From Paracoccaceae bacterium (GTDB lineage: Bacteria; Pseudomonadota; Alphaproteobacteria; Rhodobacterales; Rhodobacteraceae), in contig JAGXGW010000016.1 in assembly GCA_024636555.1 (NCBI GenBank), positions 1 through 64,000 of the forward strand: 64,000 nt of DNA, given 5' to 3'. Of the stretch, positions 1 to 8,750 are shown one piece after another. A model generated the notes under the pieces. The model saw nothing but the letters and a program-made list of their open reading frames with translations. It had not been told where the DNA came from and did not search any database. Every line of letters begins with the position of its first letter. Positions within the stretch are counted from its first letter, which is position 1. The position numbers were made by a program, and so were the translations under genes.

Positions 1-55
1 CCTCAATCAACTGCTGAAACCGCGCCCGCAGCGCATCCGGCAAAGGTGCTGACAT
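1..55 (-). CDS. Probable IS630-type transposase, N-terminal fragment cut by the window edge
   Basis: Only the first 18 codons are in the window, reading leftward from an ATG at 55. The peptide begins MSAPLPDALRARFQ, which resembles the opening of the helix-turn-helix region of IS630-family transposases common in Rhodobacterales. This is recognition by memory of a short N-terminus, so it is tentative. Positions 56-332 between this start and the cobW-like gene show no convincing gene. I could not define a terminal inverted repeat or a TA target duplication there. Confidence 0.4.
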   Translation of the reverse strand, partial: MSAPLPDALRARFQQLIE

Positions 56-332
56 GATCCATCCTCCCAAACAGGATGAATCACAGATCAACGCTCAAGG
101 GAATCCCAACGATTCAGGTTTCGAGTCGGGCGCTTTAGGAGGCTGAGTTGAGAAGGACGGTTCCGGCAATGCAAGCCCTACCCAACCTTCCGGCGCAGGG
201 CGAGGGAACCTCTCTTTTTGGCGCGACGCTGTTCTGCAAGATCAACTCCGGCGCCACGGGGCGTATGTTTGCACGGCTCATGTTGAACGTCAGGACTGAA
301 ATCCGGGCTTCCTTGTCGACTGCGGTCAGGAA

Positions 333-1298
333 TCACTGTCCTTGGCTGCGCGTGAAATAATCCAGCGAACGGCGCAGATCATCGCTTTCGTATCCCCGTC
401 CGATGAAAACGATCTGGTTTTGACGCGTCGCGGCGTCAGCGGGGAGCAGTTCAGGAGGCTGGACAGATTTGCGGACCGCCTGCAGCAGCAATGGTCCGGC
501 CGGTGTGTCGAAAACGCCTTTGACCCGCACCAGATCGTCGCCTCGCGCATAGAGCAATGCCGAGAGCCAGACAGAAAATACGGCCCAGTCGACATCTTCG
601 GGAATGTCGATTTTCGTCGGCTGTATCGGGCCAGCACCATTTTTGATCTGCGGCAGATCGTAAGGGGATGCGGCGGGCAGTTCAGGCAGGACATAAGGCT
701 CGCCCTTCACGGCAGCTTCGATCCGGGTCGCAGGATTGAGCTGCCGCACGGTGGCGATCACGGTTGCGAGGGTCGTGACCGGAACGGCATCGACCTTGGT
801 GAGGATGATGCGGTCTGCGGCTTCGATCTGGGCGCGACCGAGATGTTCGGTGCGTAGCTGTTCGGCTGCGTGCAGCGCATCGACGAGCACGATGATCTCG
901 GTCACACGGATATGGTGCACCAGGACACCGTCGGTGCGGATCGCATCCAGAATAGCGGCAGGATCGGCAAGTCCACTTGTCTCGAGGACGATCTGGTCGG
1001 TTTCGCGGTCTTCCGTACGCTGCCGGCTGCGGGCGTCGCACAGGGCGCGCAATGCCGTCACGAGGGCGTCCTTGCCGGTGCAGCAGGCACAGCCACCCGC
1101 CAGCATGGTCAGCCCCGCCGCTTGGGATGCCAGCAAGGTATCGTCCACCGGTGTCTCTGCGGCTTCGTTGACAAGGATATGCGCCACGCCGAAGGCACCT
1201 TTGTAAAGCTGGTGCCGCAGCCATGTGGTTTTGCCCGAACCGAGGTAACCGCCAAGGATCGTCAGGCGCAGGCGACCGTCGTCTGGCCTTGCACTCAT
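333..1298 (-). CDS. CobW/P47K-family (G3E) metal-chaperone GTPase
   Basis: A 321-residue protein of the COG0523 family, P-loop GTPases that deliver or traffic metals such as zinc or cobalt to client enzymes. Seen: Walker A GGYLGSGKTT at about residues 15-24, the family metal-binding CxCC motif (GGCACCTG) at about 68-75, and a C-terminal CobW_C-like region. Length is normal for the family. Its start overlaps the stop of the upstream 101-residue CxxC protein by 4 bases, so the two are translationally coupled at the distal end of a long minus-strand operon. The client could be one of the operon's hydrolases, some of which are metal enzymes; that is inference. Confidence 0.9.
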   Translation of the reverse strand: MSARPDDGRLRLTILGGYLGSGKTTWLRHQLYKGAFGVAHILVNEAAETPVDDTLLASQAAGLTMLAGGCACCTGKDALVTALRALCDARSRQRTEDRETDQIVLETSGLADPAAILDAIRTDGVLVHHIRVTEIIVLVDALHAAEQLRTEHLGRAQIEAADRIILTKVDAVPVTTLATVIATVRQLNPATRIEAAVKGEPYVLPELPAASPYDLPQIKNGAGPIQPTKIDIPEDVDWAVFSVWLSALLYARGDDLVRVKGVFDTPAGPLLLQAVRKSVQPPELLPADAATRQNQIVFIGRGYESDDLRRSLDYFTRSQGQ

Positions 1299-1600
1299 GG
1301 CGCAGGCGCGGCGGGGGCGGTGAACCGTGGATCCAGCGGGTCAAGCGGATGACCGAGTTGCCTGGCGGCTTCCTCCCAGACAGCCTCAAGGTCCGGCACC
1401 AGCGTGGTGCGTCCCGAGAACGAGGACAGGGCGAAGCCGGGGCCATGGCCCGGCGGGCGGGCGGTGAAGCCGTAGCTGTTGAGAAGCTTGTTCAGGATCT
1501 GGGCGCGCCGGAGTTGCAGGCGCAGCCTGTCGCCCGCGTTATTGGCCCCCGCATCTGTCCAGTGGCCGGGACGTGTGGGAAAACCACAGGCATTGCACAT
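1295..1600 (-). CDS. Small conserved CxxC protein linked to the CobW GTPase
   Basis: A 101-residue protein that starts MCNACGFP, so a CxxC pair lies at the extreme N-terminus. The ATG at 1600 was chosen because an AGAGAGG ribosome-binding site sits about 7 bases upstream; a longer reading from 1639 is possible. No signal peptide or membrane span is seen, and the C-terminus is rich in Pro and Ala. I do not recognise the family. The 4-base overlap with the CobW gene suggests a metal-related partner or client, which is inference from context only. Confidence 0.6.
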   Translation of the reverse strand: MCNACGFPTRPGHWTDAGANNAGDRLRLQLRRAQILNKLLNSYGFTARPPGHGPGFALSSFSGRTTLVPDLEAVWEEAARQLGHPLDPLDPRFTAPAAPAP

Positions 1601-1657
1601 CGCATACCCTCTCTTGCTGGCGGGGGGCAGCGCGATCACGCTGCTCCCCGGACGAGT

Positions 1658-2560
1658 TTAGATCACTTCGGGGCGTTTGTCGCTGTCGAAGGGGAAGCGC
1701 TTGCGGAAGTCATCCGCGATGGTGTTGAAATCCACCCATTCGACGCCGGAATGCGTGTTGATATAGTCGATCAGACGCTCCAGCATCAGCAAGACCTGCG
1801 GACGGCCGGCCACATCGGGGTGGATGGTGATCGGGAAGACACCATATTCCATCTCGCGGTAGACCCAGTCAAACTGGTCCTTCCAGAGCTGTTCGATATC
1901 GCGCGGGCTGACAAAGCCGTGGCTGTTGGGCGCGTTCTTGATGAACATCATCGGCGGCAGATCGTCCACATACCAGTTGGCCCCGATATCGACGAGGTCG
2001 ATCTCCTTGCCATGTTTGAGCGGGTGCATCCATTCGCCAGCGGTTTTGGAATAGTCGATCACATTCCATTCATCGCCGACGCGGGCATAGAAGGGCTGGA
2101 AATCGCGGTAGCTTTGGCTGTGATCATAGGAGAAGCCGTATTTGCCCAGCAGCGCGGCTGTGACATTGGACATTTCCCACCACGGCGCGACATAGCCCTT
2201 TGGCGCCTCGCCGGTCAGGCCCTTGATCAGTTCGATGGATTTGACCAGCACATCCTCTTCCTGCGAGGGCGTCATGGCGACGGGGTTCTCGTGCAGATAA
2301 CCATGCGCGCCGATCTCGTGGCCCGCCTCGACGATCATGTCCATCTCTTTGGGGAAGGTCTCAAGCGAATGACCCGGAATGAAGAAAGAGGTGCGCATGT
2401 CGTATTTCTTGAACAGGCGCAGCAGGCGGGGAACGCCTACTTCGGTGGCGAAGATGCCGCGCTGGATGTCGTTGGGGGAATCGCCGCCGCCGTAAGAGCC
2501 GATCTGGCCCGCGACGGAGTCGATATCTGTGCCAAAGGCGCAGTAGATTTTCTTGGTCAT
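1658..2560 (-). CDS. Polysaccharide deacetylase-family hydrolase (PgdA/PuuE-like)
   Basis: A 300-residue cytoplasmic NodB-fold metal-dependent hydrolase. Seen: the metal-binding Asp region [10 protein letters not shown] near residue 9, [13 protein letters not shown] near residue 85 providing the two metal His residues, and a C-terminal ITIHPD His motif. There is no signal peptide. This type includes bacterial peptidoglycan deacetylases and enzymes that open or deacylate small N-acyl compounds, such as allantoinase-like PuuE. The ATG at 2560 follows AAGAGGAG; the longer open frame upstream overlaps the amidase and is unlikely. The operon context (amidase, amino-compound ABC transporter) favours a small amide substrate over cell wall. 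Confidence 0.85.
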   Translation of the reverse strand: MTKKIYCAFGTDIDSVAGQIGSYGGGDSPNDIQRGIFATEVGVPRLLRLFKKYDMRTSFFIPGHSLETFPKEMDMIVEAGHEIGAHGYLHENPVAMTPSQEEDVLVKSIELIKGLTGEAPKGYVAPWWEMSNVTAALLGKYGFSYDHSQSYRDFQPFYARVGDEWNVIDYSKTAGEWMHPLKHGKEIDLVDIGANWYVDDLPPMMFIKNAPNSHGFVSPRDIEQLWKDQFDWVYREMEYGVFPITIHPDVAGRPQVLLMLERLIDYINTHSGVEWVDFNTIADDFRKRFPFDSDKRPEVI

Positions 2561-2600
2561 GTCTCGGTCTCCTCTTGGTTGTCGTATCTTGGTCGCGGCT

Positions 2601-3953
2601 TCAGCCGCGGATGATCGCCTCGCAGCCCAGTGCGGCGGCAAGCAGGGCAGTGTCATGGCCTGTGGGTGCGGACAAAAGGCAGGCGGTGGGCATGGCGTCG
2701 GTACCTTTGCCGTTGGGGATGGAGACGCCGCACCAGTCCAGAAAATTGCCCAGCGAGGTGTTGCGCAGCGTCAGGCCGTTGTGGCGGAAAAATACCTCGG
2801 GATCCGCTTCGAGAGGGGCTGTCTCCATCGCGGTGGTGGGGGTTGTCGGGCACAGGATGATCGCCTGACCGATCCGCGCTGCGGTGGAGGCCATGAGCCT
2901 TGTGCGCGCCTGTTGCAGGATCAGCAGATCCACCGCGCTCATCTTGTCGCCCAGCAGGATGCGGCGCAACACGCGGGCATCCATGCGGGCGGCATCAGGG
3001 CTGTGCACGCGGTCTCGGTGAAAGGCCATCGCCTCGGCCCCGGCCAATGCACCGTGGCGCGCGACAAGCTCGGTCAACTCAGTCAGTTCGGGCAGGGAGA
3101 TGCGGCTGACCCGTGCACCGGCTTGGGTGAGGCGTGTGACGGTGGCGTCGAAATTGGCGGCCACTTCGGGCTGCAGGTCGTCGCACAACACCTGATCTGG
3201 AATGACAAAGGACAGAACGGCAGGATCGGCTGGGTTGGCCTGCGGCGCGTCGTGGCCGCGCAGCACCGCGTCGAACAATGCGCAATCCGCAACCGTATGG
3301 GCCAGCGGGCCGAGTGTGTCGAGCGAGACCGACAACGGATAGACGCCCGCCATCGGGTAGCGCCCCGACGAGGTTTTGTAGCCGACCACGCCGTTGAACG
3401 ATGCCGGTATCCGGACCGAGCCACCCGTATCGGTGCCCATCGCCAAAGGCACGATTCCCGCCGCCACGACAACGCCTGACGCCGAGGATGAGCCGCCGGG
3501 GCTGCGGGTCTGGCCTGCGGGAGCATGGATGTTGCGCGGGGTGCCGTAATGCGGGTTCAGCCCGATGCCGGAGAAGGCAAACTCGGTCATGTTGAGCGTG
3601 CCGGTGGTGATCATCCCGGCGCGATGGGCGGTCGCGATGATGGCGGCATCCGCAGAGGCGGGCGGATCGGCGCGGGTGACAACGGCCCCTGCGGTGGTGA
3701 CACGGCCCTTGAGGTCAAACAGGTCTTTCCAGGCGACGGGCACGCCGTCAAGCGGGCTGGCGGGAAGGCCGGATTTGTAGCGCAGGCGGGCGGCCTGCGC
3801 CTCGGCCATCGCGCGGGGGCGGGTGGTTTCAATATAGATCGCGTGATCGCCGTGCTGCTCAAGCCGGTCATAGGCCTGCTCGGCCAGTTCGACCGGATCG
3901 AGCTTGCCTGCCGCCAGACCCTGAGACATATCGGATGCGGTCACAGGGGCCAT
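2601..3953 (-). CDS. Amidase signature-family enzyme
   Basis: A 450-residue member of the amidase signature superfamily (GatA/AtzF type), which hydrolyses amide bonds with a Ser-cisSer-Lys triad. Seen: the catalytic Lys in [11 protein letters not shown] at about residue 76, the Gly/Ser-rich [10 protein letters not shown] stretch at about 151-160, and the nucleophile region [13 protein letters not shown]. Length is normal. It begins 1 base before the upstream ATPase stop region and lies 40 bases from the deacetylase gene, inside the transporter operon. It probably releases ammonia or an amine from the imported compound. The exact substrate cannot be read from sequence. Confidence 0.92.
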   Translation of the reverse strand: MAPVTASDMSQGLAAGKLDPVELAEQAYDRLEQHGDHAIYIETTRPRAMAEAQAARLRYKSGLPASPLDGVPVAWKDLFDLKGRVTTAGAVVTRADPPASADAAIIATAHRAGMITTGTLNMTEFAFSGIGLNPHYGTPRNIHAPAGQTRSPGGSSSASGVVVAAGIVPLAMGTDTGGSVRIPASFNGVVGYKTSSGRYPMAGVYPLSVSLDTLGPLAHTVADCALFDAVLRGHDAPQANPADPAVLSFVIPDQVLCDDLQPEVAANFDATVTRLTQAGARVSRISLPELTELTELVARHGALAGAEAMAFHRDRVHSPDAARMDARVLRRILLGDKMSAVDLLILQQARTRLMASTAARIGQAIILCPTTPTTAMETAPLEADPEVFFRHNGLTLRNTSLGNFLDWCGVSIPNGKGTDAMPTACLLSAPTGHDTALLAAALGCEAIIRG

Positions 3954-3954
3954 C

Positions 3955-5070
3955 TCAGGCCTCCTGACTGTCGATGACTGTGGCTTTGGCGGATTTCCAA
4001 GCCACGTAAGCCTTGCCTCCCGCCTTCAGACGGTCGCGGTATTTGTCGACATGGCCCTCAACCTTGATCTTCTGGCCGTCATCAAAGCGCACATCCATAT
4101 GCATGATATGGCCTACGATCTGCAGCCGGTCGATGGTGCAGGGGATCATGTTGGTGCCGAAACCGGCCCGCATTTCCTGTTCCGGCATATCGGCGGGCAG
4201 CAGATCGACGGCTTCAGCGGGCAGGATGATGCTCATCGCGCGTCCGGCATGAGCATCGATTCCGGCCAGATTGGCACCGGCCAACGGACCAAAGGCGGTC
4301 TGTAACACGACGATCCCGTCCGTCTGCTCCAGAACCGTGCCGGGCAATATGGTGTTCGATCCGATGAACCGGGCAACAAACTGGCTGCTCGGGCGCGTAT
4401 AAAGCTCGCGCGGCGGGCTGATTTGTTCGATCCGGCCCGCGTTCATCACGATGATACGGTCCGACAGGGCCAGCGCCTCGGACTGGGCATGGGTCACGAA
4501 AACGAAGGTGATGCCAAGATCGCGTTGCAGCAGTTTCAATTCGTTCTGGATGCTTTTGCGCAAATTGGCATCAAGGGCGCCAAGCGGTTCATCCAGCAGC
4601 AGGATATCCGGCTCCACCACAAGCGAGCGGGCCAGAGCGATGCGCTGGCGCTGGCCACCGGACAGCCGTGAGGTTGGAAAACCGGCAATGTCGCTGAGGC
4701 CCAGTTTTTCGAGAATCTGGTCAACCTTGCGGTTCATCTCGGCGCGCGGCATCTTTTTGACCTCAAGGCCGAAAGACACGTTCTGACGCACATTCATATG
4801 CGGAAACAGCGCGTAATTCTGAAAAATCATCGAGGTGGGGCGTTTCTCGGGAAGCTGGTCGTTCACGCGTTTGCCACGGATCATCAGATCACCGGAGGTG
4901 ATTGTCTCGAAGCCCGAGATCATCCGCAGGGTCGTGGATTTGCCGCAACCCGATGGGCCCAAAAATGCAATGAACTCGCCTTTTTCGACATCCAGATTGA
5001 AGTCGATGACAGCCGGGGTGCCATTGTCATAGGTCTTGTAGACATTTGTGAGCTGTAGATCGTAGGCCAA
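3955..5070 (-). CDS. ABC importer ATPase of the PotA/polyamine type (canonical copy)
   Basis: A 371-residue ATPase with a C-terminal TOBE domain. Seen: Walker A GPSGCGKST, Q-loop in FQNYALFPH, signature LSGGQRQR, Walker B ILLLDEP and an intact H-loop VTHAQSEA. The start is taken as TTG at 5070, with AGGA 9 bases upstream; this gives the usual PotA length and avoids 43 atypical residues. It follows the binding-protein gene across a strong intercistronic hairpin and precedes the amidase. The operon also carries a second ATPase at its 5' end (9614-10699), so this importer may use a heterodimer. Confidence 0.92.
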   Translation of the reverse strand: MAYDLQLTNVYKTYDNGTPAVIDFNLDVEKGEFIAFLGPSGCGKSTTLRMISGFETITSGDLMIRGKRVNDQLPEKRPTSMIFQNYALFPHMNVRQNVSFGLEVKKMPRAEMNRKVDQILEKLGLSDIAGFPTSRLSGGQRQRIALARSLVVEPDILLLDEPLGALDANLRKSIQNELKLLQRDLGITFVFVTHAQSEALALSDRIIVMNAGRIEQISPPRELYTRPSSQFVARFIGSNTILPGTVLEQTDGIVVLQTAFGPLAGANLAGIDAHAGRAMSIILPAEAVDLLPADMPEQEMRAGFGTNMIPCTIDRLQIVGHIMHMDVRFDDGQKIKVEGHVDKYRDRLKAGGKAYVAWKSAKATVIDSQEA

Positions 5071-5106
5071 GTGAGGATGTCCTGTTCCTGAGAAAAGGGA
5101 AGGTGT

Positions 5107-5132
5107 GGTCCAGCCGGAAGACCGGCTGGACC
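5107..5132 (-). promoter_or_regulatory. Intercistronic hairpin between binding-protein and ATPase genes
   Basis: A perfect 11-bp stem (GGTCCAGCCGG pairing with CCGGCTGGACC) with a 4-base loop, 9 bases after the stop of the binding-protein gene. No run of T follows on the minus strand. Such elements after binding-protein genes usually protect the upstream mRNA from 3' decay or reduce read-through, giving more binding protein than ATPase. That role is inferred. Confidence 0.7.
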
Positions 5133-5141
5133 GGGCGTGGG

Positions 5142-6365
5142 TCAGGCCGAGAGGAACTCGTCCCACTTCTGGATCAGCAGGTCGTACTCGTCCGGCCACT
5201 GGTGCCAGTAGGCCACGTTGGCCGCGCGCTCCTCAAGCGAGCCGCCGTCGCGCAGATCGCCTTCGTTGATGCCGCGCTCGGACGCGCCGACCCAAGGCTT
5301 GCCTTCGTACCAGAACGCATATTTGTCCGGGTCCATGACGTCTTTGACATTCGTGGTGGGCGAATAGTAACCCTGTTCGGACACGGCAATTGCGGGCGGG
5401 CCGGACAGCCAGTAATCGGCATAGGCGGCAACCGCCTCGAGGTTTGGAGAGGTCTTGAGCGGTGCCACACCAATGGCCCAGCCGCGATACCCGCTTTTCA
5501 TCGTGGCGTAGGAGCATTCGACACCCTGCGCCTTGACCGCCATAACGGCAGGCTGCCACGCATCGGCAATCACCATCTCGCCCGAGGCCAGCAGGTTCAC
5601 CAATTCGCCGAAATCGCCCCAGAGGGCCCGGAACTGGCCATCACGCTTCTTGGCGATCAGGAATTTAGCGGCCTCTTCGATGGCTTCCGCATCGGGGTTG
5701 CCGGGGTTGGAGACTTCCAGCAGTCCCAGTTCGTTCATCGCCATGACAGCCTGACCGAAGGCGATCAGCGGATCGACGTTCAGACCGGTTTTGCCGCGGA
5801 ATTTGGAATCGAACAGCGATGACCAGTTGGAGGCTTCTTCGGCCTCGACCAGATCGGGGCGGTAGCCGATGGAGTCGAAGTTATAAACTGTCGGCACCAT
5901 GTTCAGACGTGTCTGGCTTTCGTCTTCCCAGATTTGTCCGACGATCTGCTGGTTCAGCGCCCAACGGTCGGACGGGGTGGTGAAGGTCTCGCGGATGCCG
6001 TCCCAATTCGACAGATCCGAGGCGGCCACAGGGGCCAGTTTGTCGGTGGCAACCATTGCCGCCAGACGCTCGCCGATGATTTCCCAGCAGTCATAGGCAT
6101 CCGTGCCGGACAGGATTTCCGTCTGGGTGTTGGGGAAGATATCCGCCTTGCCGCTGACCGAACCGACGCCTGACTTTTCCTTGAAATCGTTCAGGATGCG
6201 CTCCTGCACGGTCACCGACAGGCCGACGGTGCGCAGCGCCTGATTGCCAAGCTCGGCGGCAAAGGCCTGCTGTGCGCCCATGAAGGGCATGCCTCCAGCA
6301 GCCAGCGCCGCACCACCCGCCGTGGTTTTCAGAAAATTGCGCCTTGAGAAAGTTGAACGTGTCAT
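5142..6365 (-). CDS. Periplasmic PotD-like solute-binding protein, Tat-exported
   Basis: A 407-residue extracellular solute-binding protein. The N-terminus carries a twin-arginine leader (SRRNFLK followed by an Ala/Gly-rich segment, cleavage near AFA at about residue 34). The body matches the spermidine/putrescine-type group, including a late WLSGPPAIAV...YYSPT block that it shares with the leaderless homologue at 11914-13173. It sits between the SDR genes and the ATPase gene and should deliver ligand to the permeases at 7896-9617. Ligand unknown; polyamine, opine-like or amide compounds are all compatible. Confidence 0.92.
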   Translation of the reverse strand: MTRSTFSRRNFLKTTAGGAALAAGGMPFMGAQQAFAAELGNQALRTVGLSVTVQERILNDFKEKSGVGSVSGKADIFPNTQTEILSGTDAYDCWEIIGERLAAMVATDKLAPVAASDLSNWDGIRETFTTPSDRWALNQQIVGQIWEDESQTRLNMVPTVYNFDSIGYRPDLVEAEEASNWSSLFDSKFRGKTGLNVDPLIAFGQAVMAMNELGLLEVSNPGNPDAEAIEEAAKFLIAKKRDGQFRALWGDFGELVNLLASGEMVIADAWQPAVMAVKAQGVECSYATMKSGYRGWAIGVAPLKTSPNLEAVAAYADYWLSGPPAIAVSEQGYYSPTTNVKDVMDPDKYAFWYEGKPWVGASERGINEGDLRDGGSLEERAANVAYWHQWPDEYDLLIQKWDEFLSA

Positions 6366-6430
6366 GTGTTTTCTCCTTGTTGAGGTCGTGTCATTCTTAG
6401 GTATTGGGAAGGCTTGCCTTCCTTGCGTGT

Positions 6431-7186
6431 TCAGTAGCGCCCGACCATAAGCCCACCATCCACAGCAATGACTTGTCCCGTCAGATACCGGGCGGCATCC
6501 GACGCGAGAAAGACGATGACATCGGCGATGTCATCGGGTTGCCCAATGCGCCCCAGCGGGACGATATCGCCCACGGTTTTGGCGCCCTCGGGCCCGAGAG
6601 AGTGTTTTTCCGACAGCAATTGCGCGGTGCGGATATAGCCTGGTGCCACCCCGTTCACGCGGATGCCGCTACGGCCCAGTTCCACGGCGAGACCGCGCAC
6701 AAGGCCCACCACGCCCGCCTTGGCGGCGGAGTAGTGCACGTGTTCATCCCAGCCATAGGCCACGCCCATGATCGACGACAGGCACACAATAGAGCCCGCG
6801 CCGCGCGCCTTCATGCTGGCGGCGGCGGGGCGGATCACGCGAAGCATGCCTTTGAGATCGATGTCGAAGGTGTGATCCCATTTCTCGTCGGTCAGTTGTT
6901 CGAGCGGAACGCGGTGCGCGATTCCTGCATTGGCGACGATGGTGTCGATCCGGCCAAAGCGGGTTTCGATATCCTTGACCACCGCATTGGCGCGGGCTGT
7001 GTCGCGCACATCAAGGTGCTGGAATTCGGCTTGTCCGCCGGCTTTGCGGATTTCCTGCACGGCGCTGCGGCCCTCGTCCTCCAGCACATCGGTGATGACG
7101 ACATGGTCGCCCCGTGCGGCCAGCGCCTTGGCGGCGGCGCGTCCGATGCCGATACCGGCACCTGTGATCAAGGCAACTGGGGTCAT
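6431..7186 (-). CDS. Short-chain dehydrogenase/reductase, distal copy
   Basis: A 251-residue classical SDR. Seen: TGAGIGIGRAAA cofactor-binding motif near residue 7, NAGIA, catalytic Ser followed by YSAAKAG (Tyr-x3-Lys), and the C-terminal AVDGG motif. It is an NAD(P)-dependent oxidoreductase of an alcohol or keto group. The ATG at 7186 overlaps the stop of the preceding SDR gene (ATGA), with GGAG upstream. It probably performs a step in catabolism of the compound taken up by the flanking transporter. Confidence 0.93.
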   Translation of the reverse strand: MTPVALITGAGIGIGRAAAKALAARGDHVVITDVLEDEGRSAVQEIRKAGGQAEFQHLDVRDTARANAVVKDIETRFGRIDTIVANAGIAHRVPLEQLTDEKWDHTFDIDLKGMLRVIRPAAASMKARGAGSIVCLSSIMGVAYGWDEHVHYSAAKAGVVGLVRGLAVELGRSGIRVNGVAPGYIRTAQLLSEKHSLGPEGAKTVGDIVPLGRIGQPDDIADVIVFLASDAARYLTGQVIAVDGGLMVGRY

Positions 7187-7899
7187 AGCATCACATCTCC
7201 TGAGTTTGGTGACAGGGTCTGGCCCACGTAAATGCGCGCCGCGTCCGAGCACAGAAAGGCGACCGTGGCGGCCACGTCTTCGGGTTCGCCGAAATGGCCA
7301 AGCGGCAGTTCGGCGGCTTTCGCGCGGCGCCAGTCATCTGACAAAGCGCGCACAAGCGGGGTGTTGATCGGTCCAGGTGCCACCGCATTGACGCGCACAC
7401 CCTGCGCCGAGACCTCGCGCGCCAGCGCCTTGGTCATGCCAATGATGCCCGCCTTGGCGGCGGAGTAATGCACCAGTTCGATCCCGCCGATCTGGCCGAG
7501 TTGCGAGGCCATGTTCACGACGCAGCCGGATTTCCGCGCCAGCATGTGCGGCAGCACGGCATGGGTGCACAGGAAAGTGCCGCGCAGATGCACCGCGATC
7601 ATGCGGTCGAAATCGGCAGGCGTCAGGTCGGTAAAGCGGGCCTGATGCACATGGCCCGCATTGTTCACCAGATGGGTGGGCGCGCCATAGGCTGCGATGC
7701 AGCTCTCCACCATGCGGGTGACATCGGCCTCGTCGGACACATCCCCCTGCACGGCAAGCCCACCGATCCGCTCTGCAACGATCTGTGCCGCCTCGCCGTT
7801 ATAATCATTCACCACGACGTTATAGCCTGAAGCCGCCATAGTTTCCGCGATGGCCTGCCCGATGCCCGAGCCTGCGCCTGTGACAATGACCGTGCTCAT
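7183..7899 (-). CDS. Short-chain dehydrogenase/reductase, proximal copy
   Basis: A 238-residue classical SDR with TGAGSGIGQAIA near residue 7, NNAGH, YSAAKAG catalytic Tyr/Lys, and a C-terminal end that replaces the usual DGG with NSGD. It is clearly related to the next gene, so the pair may be a duplication with diverged substrate or cofactor use. Its start overlaps the stop of the permease gene by 4 bases and its stop overlaps the next start, so the three are translationally coupled. Confidence 0.93.
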   Translation of the reverse strand: MSTVIVTGAGSGIGQAIAETMAASGYNVVVNDYNGEAAQIVAERIGGLAVQGDVSDEADVTRMVESCIAAYGAPTHLVNNAGHVHQARFTDLTPADFDRMIAVHLRGTFLCTHAVLPHMLARKSGCVVNMASQLGQIGGIELVHYSAAKAGIIGMTKALAREVSAQGVRVNAVAPGPINTPLVRALSDDWRRAKAAELPLGHFGEPEDVAATVAFLCSDAARIYVGQTLSPNSGDVML

Positions 7900-8747
7900 G
7901 CGATATCTTCCTGCATGGCCATCCGCTTGGCGCGGCGCACGCTCAACGCCATCAGGATGCCGTAGACCGCCAGGAGCGCGAAGGAGAACAGGGTGGTCAG
8001 CACGCCGAAGGCAAAGATGTTGGGGTGAATTTCCACCGAGAAGGTGCCGTAGATCGCCAGCGGCAAGGTCTGGTCGCGGCCCGAGGCAAACAGCGTGCGG
8101 GGGAATTCGTCAAAGCTGAGGGTGAAGGCGAACAGCATCGCCGACAGCACGCCCGGAAAGATCAGCGGGAAGGTCACCTTGCGGAAGGTGGTGATCGGCG
8201 ACACGCCAAGCGACCACGAGGCCTCCTCGACCGAGGCGTCGAACCGGTTGAGGATCGCCAGCATCACCAGAAAGGCGAAGGGGAAGGTGTAGACGACATG
8301 GGCCACAAAAGCTGTGCTCCACCAGTTGCGATCTATCCCGATCACGTTGTTGGACAGCAGCGAGATCCCCAGCCCGGTCAGAACGCCCGGCACCATCATG
8401 CCCAGCACGATCAGGTAGAACACCACACTTGCCCCGCGGAAATGTTTGCGGAAGGCTTGGGCGGCCATCACGCCCAGAACGGTGGCGGTGACCATGGTCA
8501 TGAAGGCCAGCGTCAGCGAGCGGATCAGCGCATCTCCCACCGGCAGCGGCGCGATGCGCGAGGGCGGTACCATGCCGAACAGGTGGCGATACCAGTAAGT
8601 GGACCATTCGATGATCGGGAACTGCGGGCCACCCTCCGGGCCTTGCTGGAAAGAGATGATGCCCAGCACAATGAAGGGACCATAAAGAAAGAGGATGAAC
8701 AGGCCCACATAGACAGCGAGCACAGGTTTCATGATCTTGGATTCCAT
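7896..8747 (-). CDS. ABC importer permease, PotC type
   Basis: A 283-residue inner-membrane permease with about six membrane spans. The cytoplasmic EAA loop is seen as VEEASWSLGVSP at about residues 175-186, followed by a PLIFPGV motif typical of PotC/PotI permeases. Its start is 3 bases after the stop of the PotB-type gene and its stop overlaps the first SDR gene. It should form the translocation pore with the 8751-9617 product. Confidence 0.93.
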   Translation of the reverse strand: MESKIMKPVLAVYVGLFILFLYGPFIVLGIISFQQGPEGGPQFPIIEWSTYWYRHLFGMVPPSRIAPLPVGDALIRSLTLAFMTMVTATVLGVMAAQAFRKHFRGASVVFYLIVLGMMVPGVLTGLGISLLSNNVIGIDRNWWSTAFVAHVVYTFPFAFLVMLAILNRFDASVEEASWSLGVSPITTFRKVTFPLIFPGVLSAMLFAFTLSFDEFPRTLFASGRDQTLPLAIYGTFSVEIHPNIFAFGVLTTLFSFALLAVYGILMALSVRRAKRMAMQEDIA

Positions 8748-8750
8748 CGC

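Noticed and set aside
148-360. A 70-codon plus-strand frame near the left edge
   Set aside because: No ribosome-binding site or recognisable family, and it runs into the 3' end of the CobW gene.
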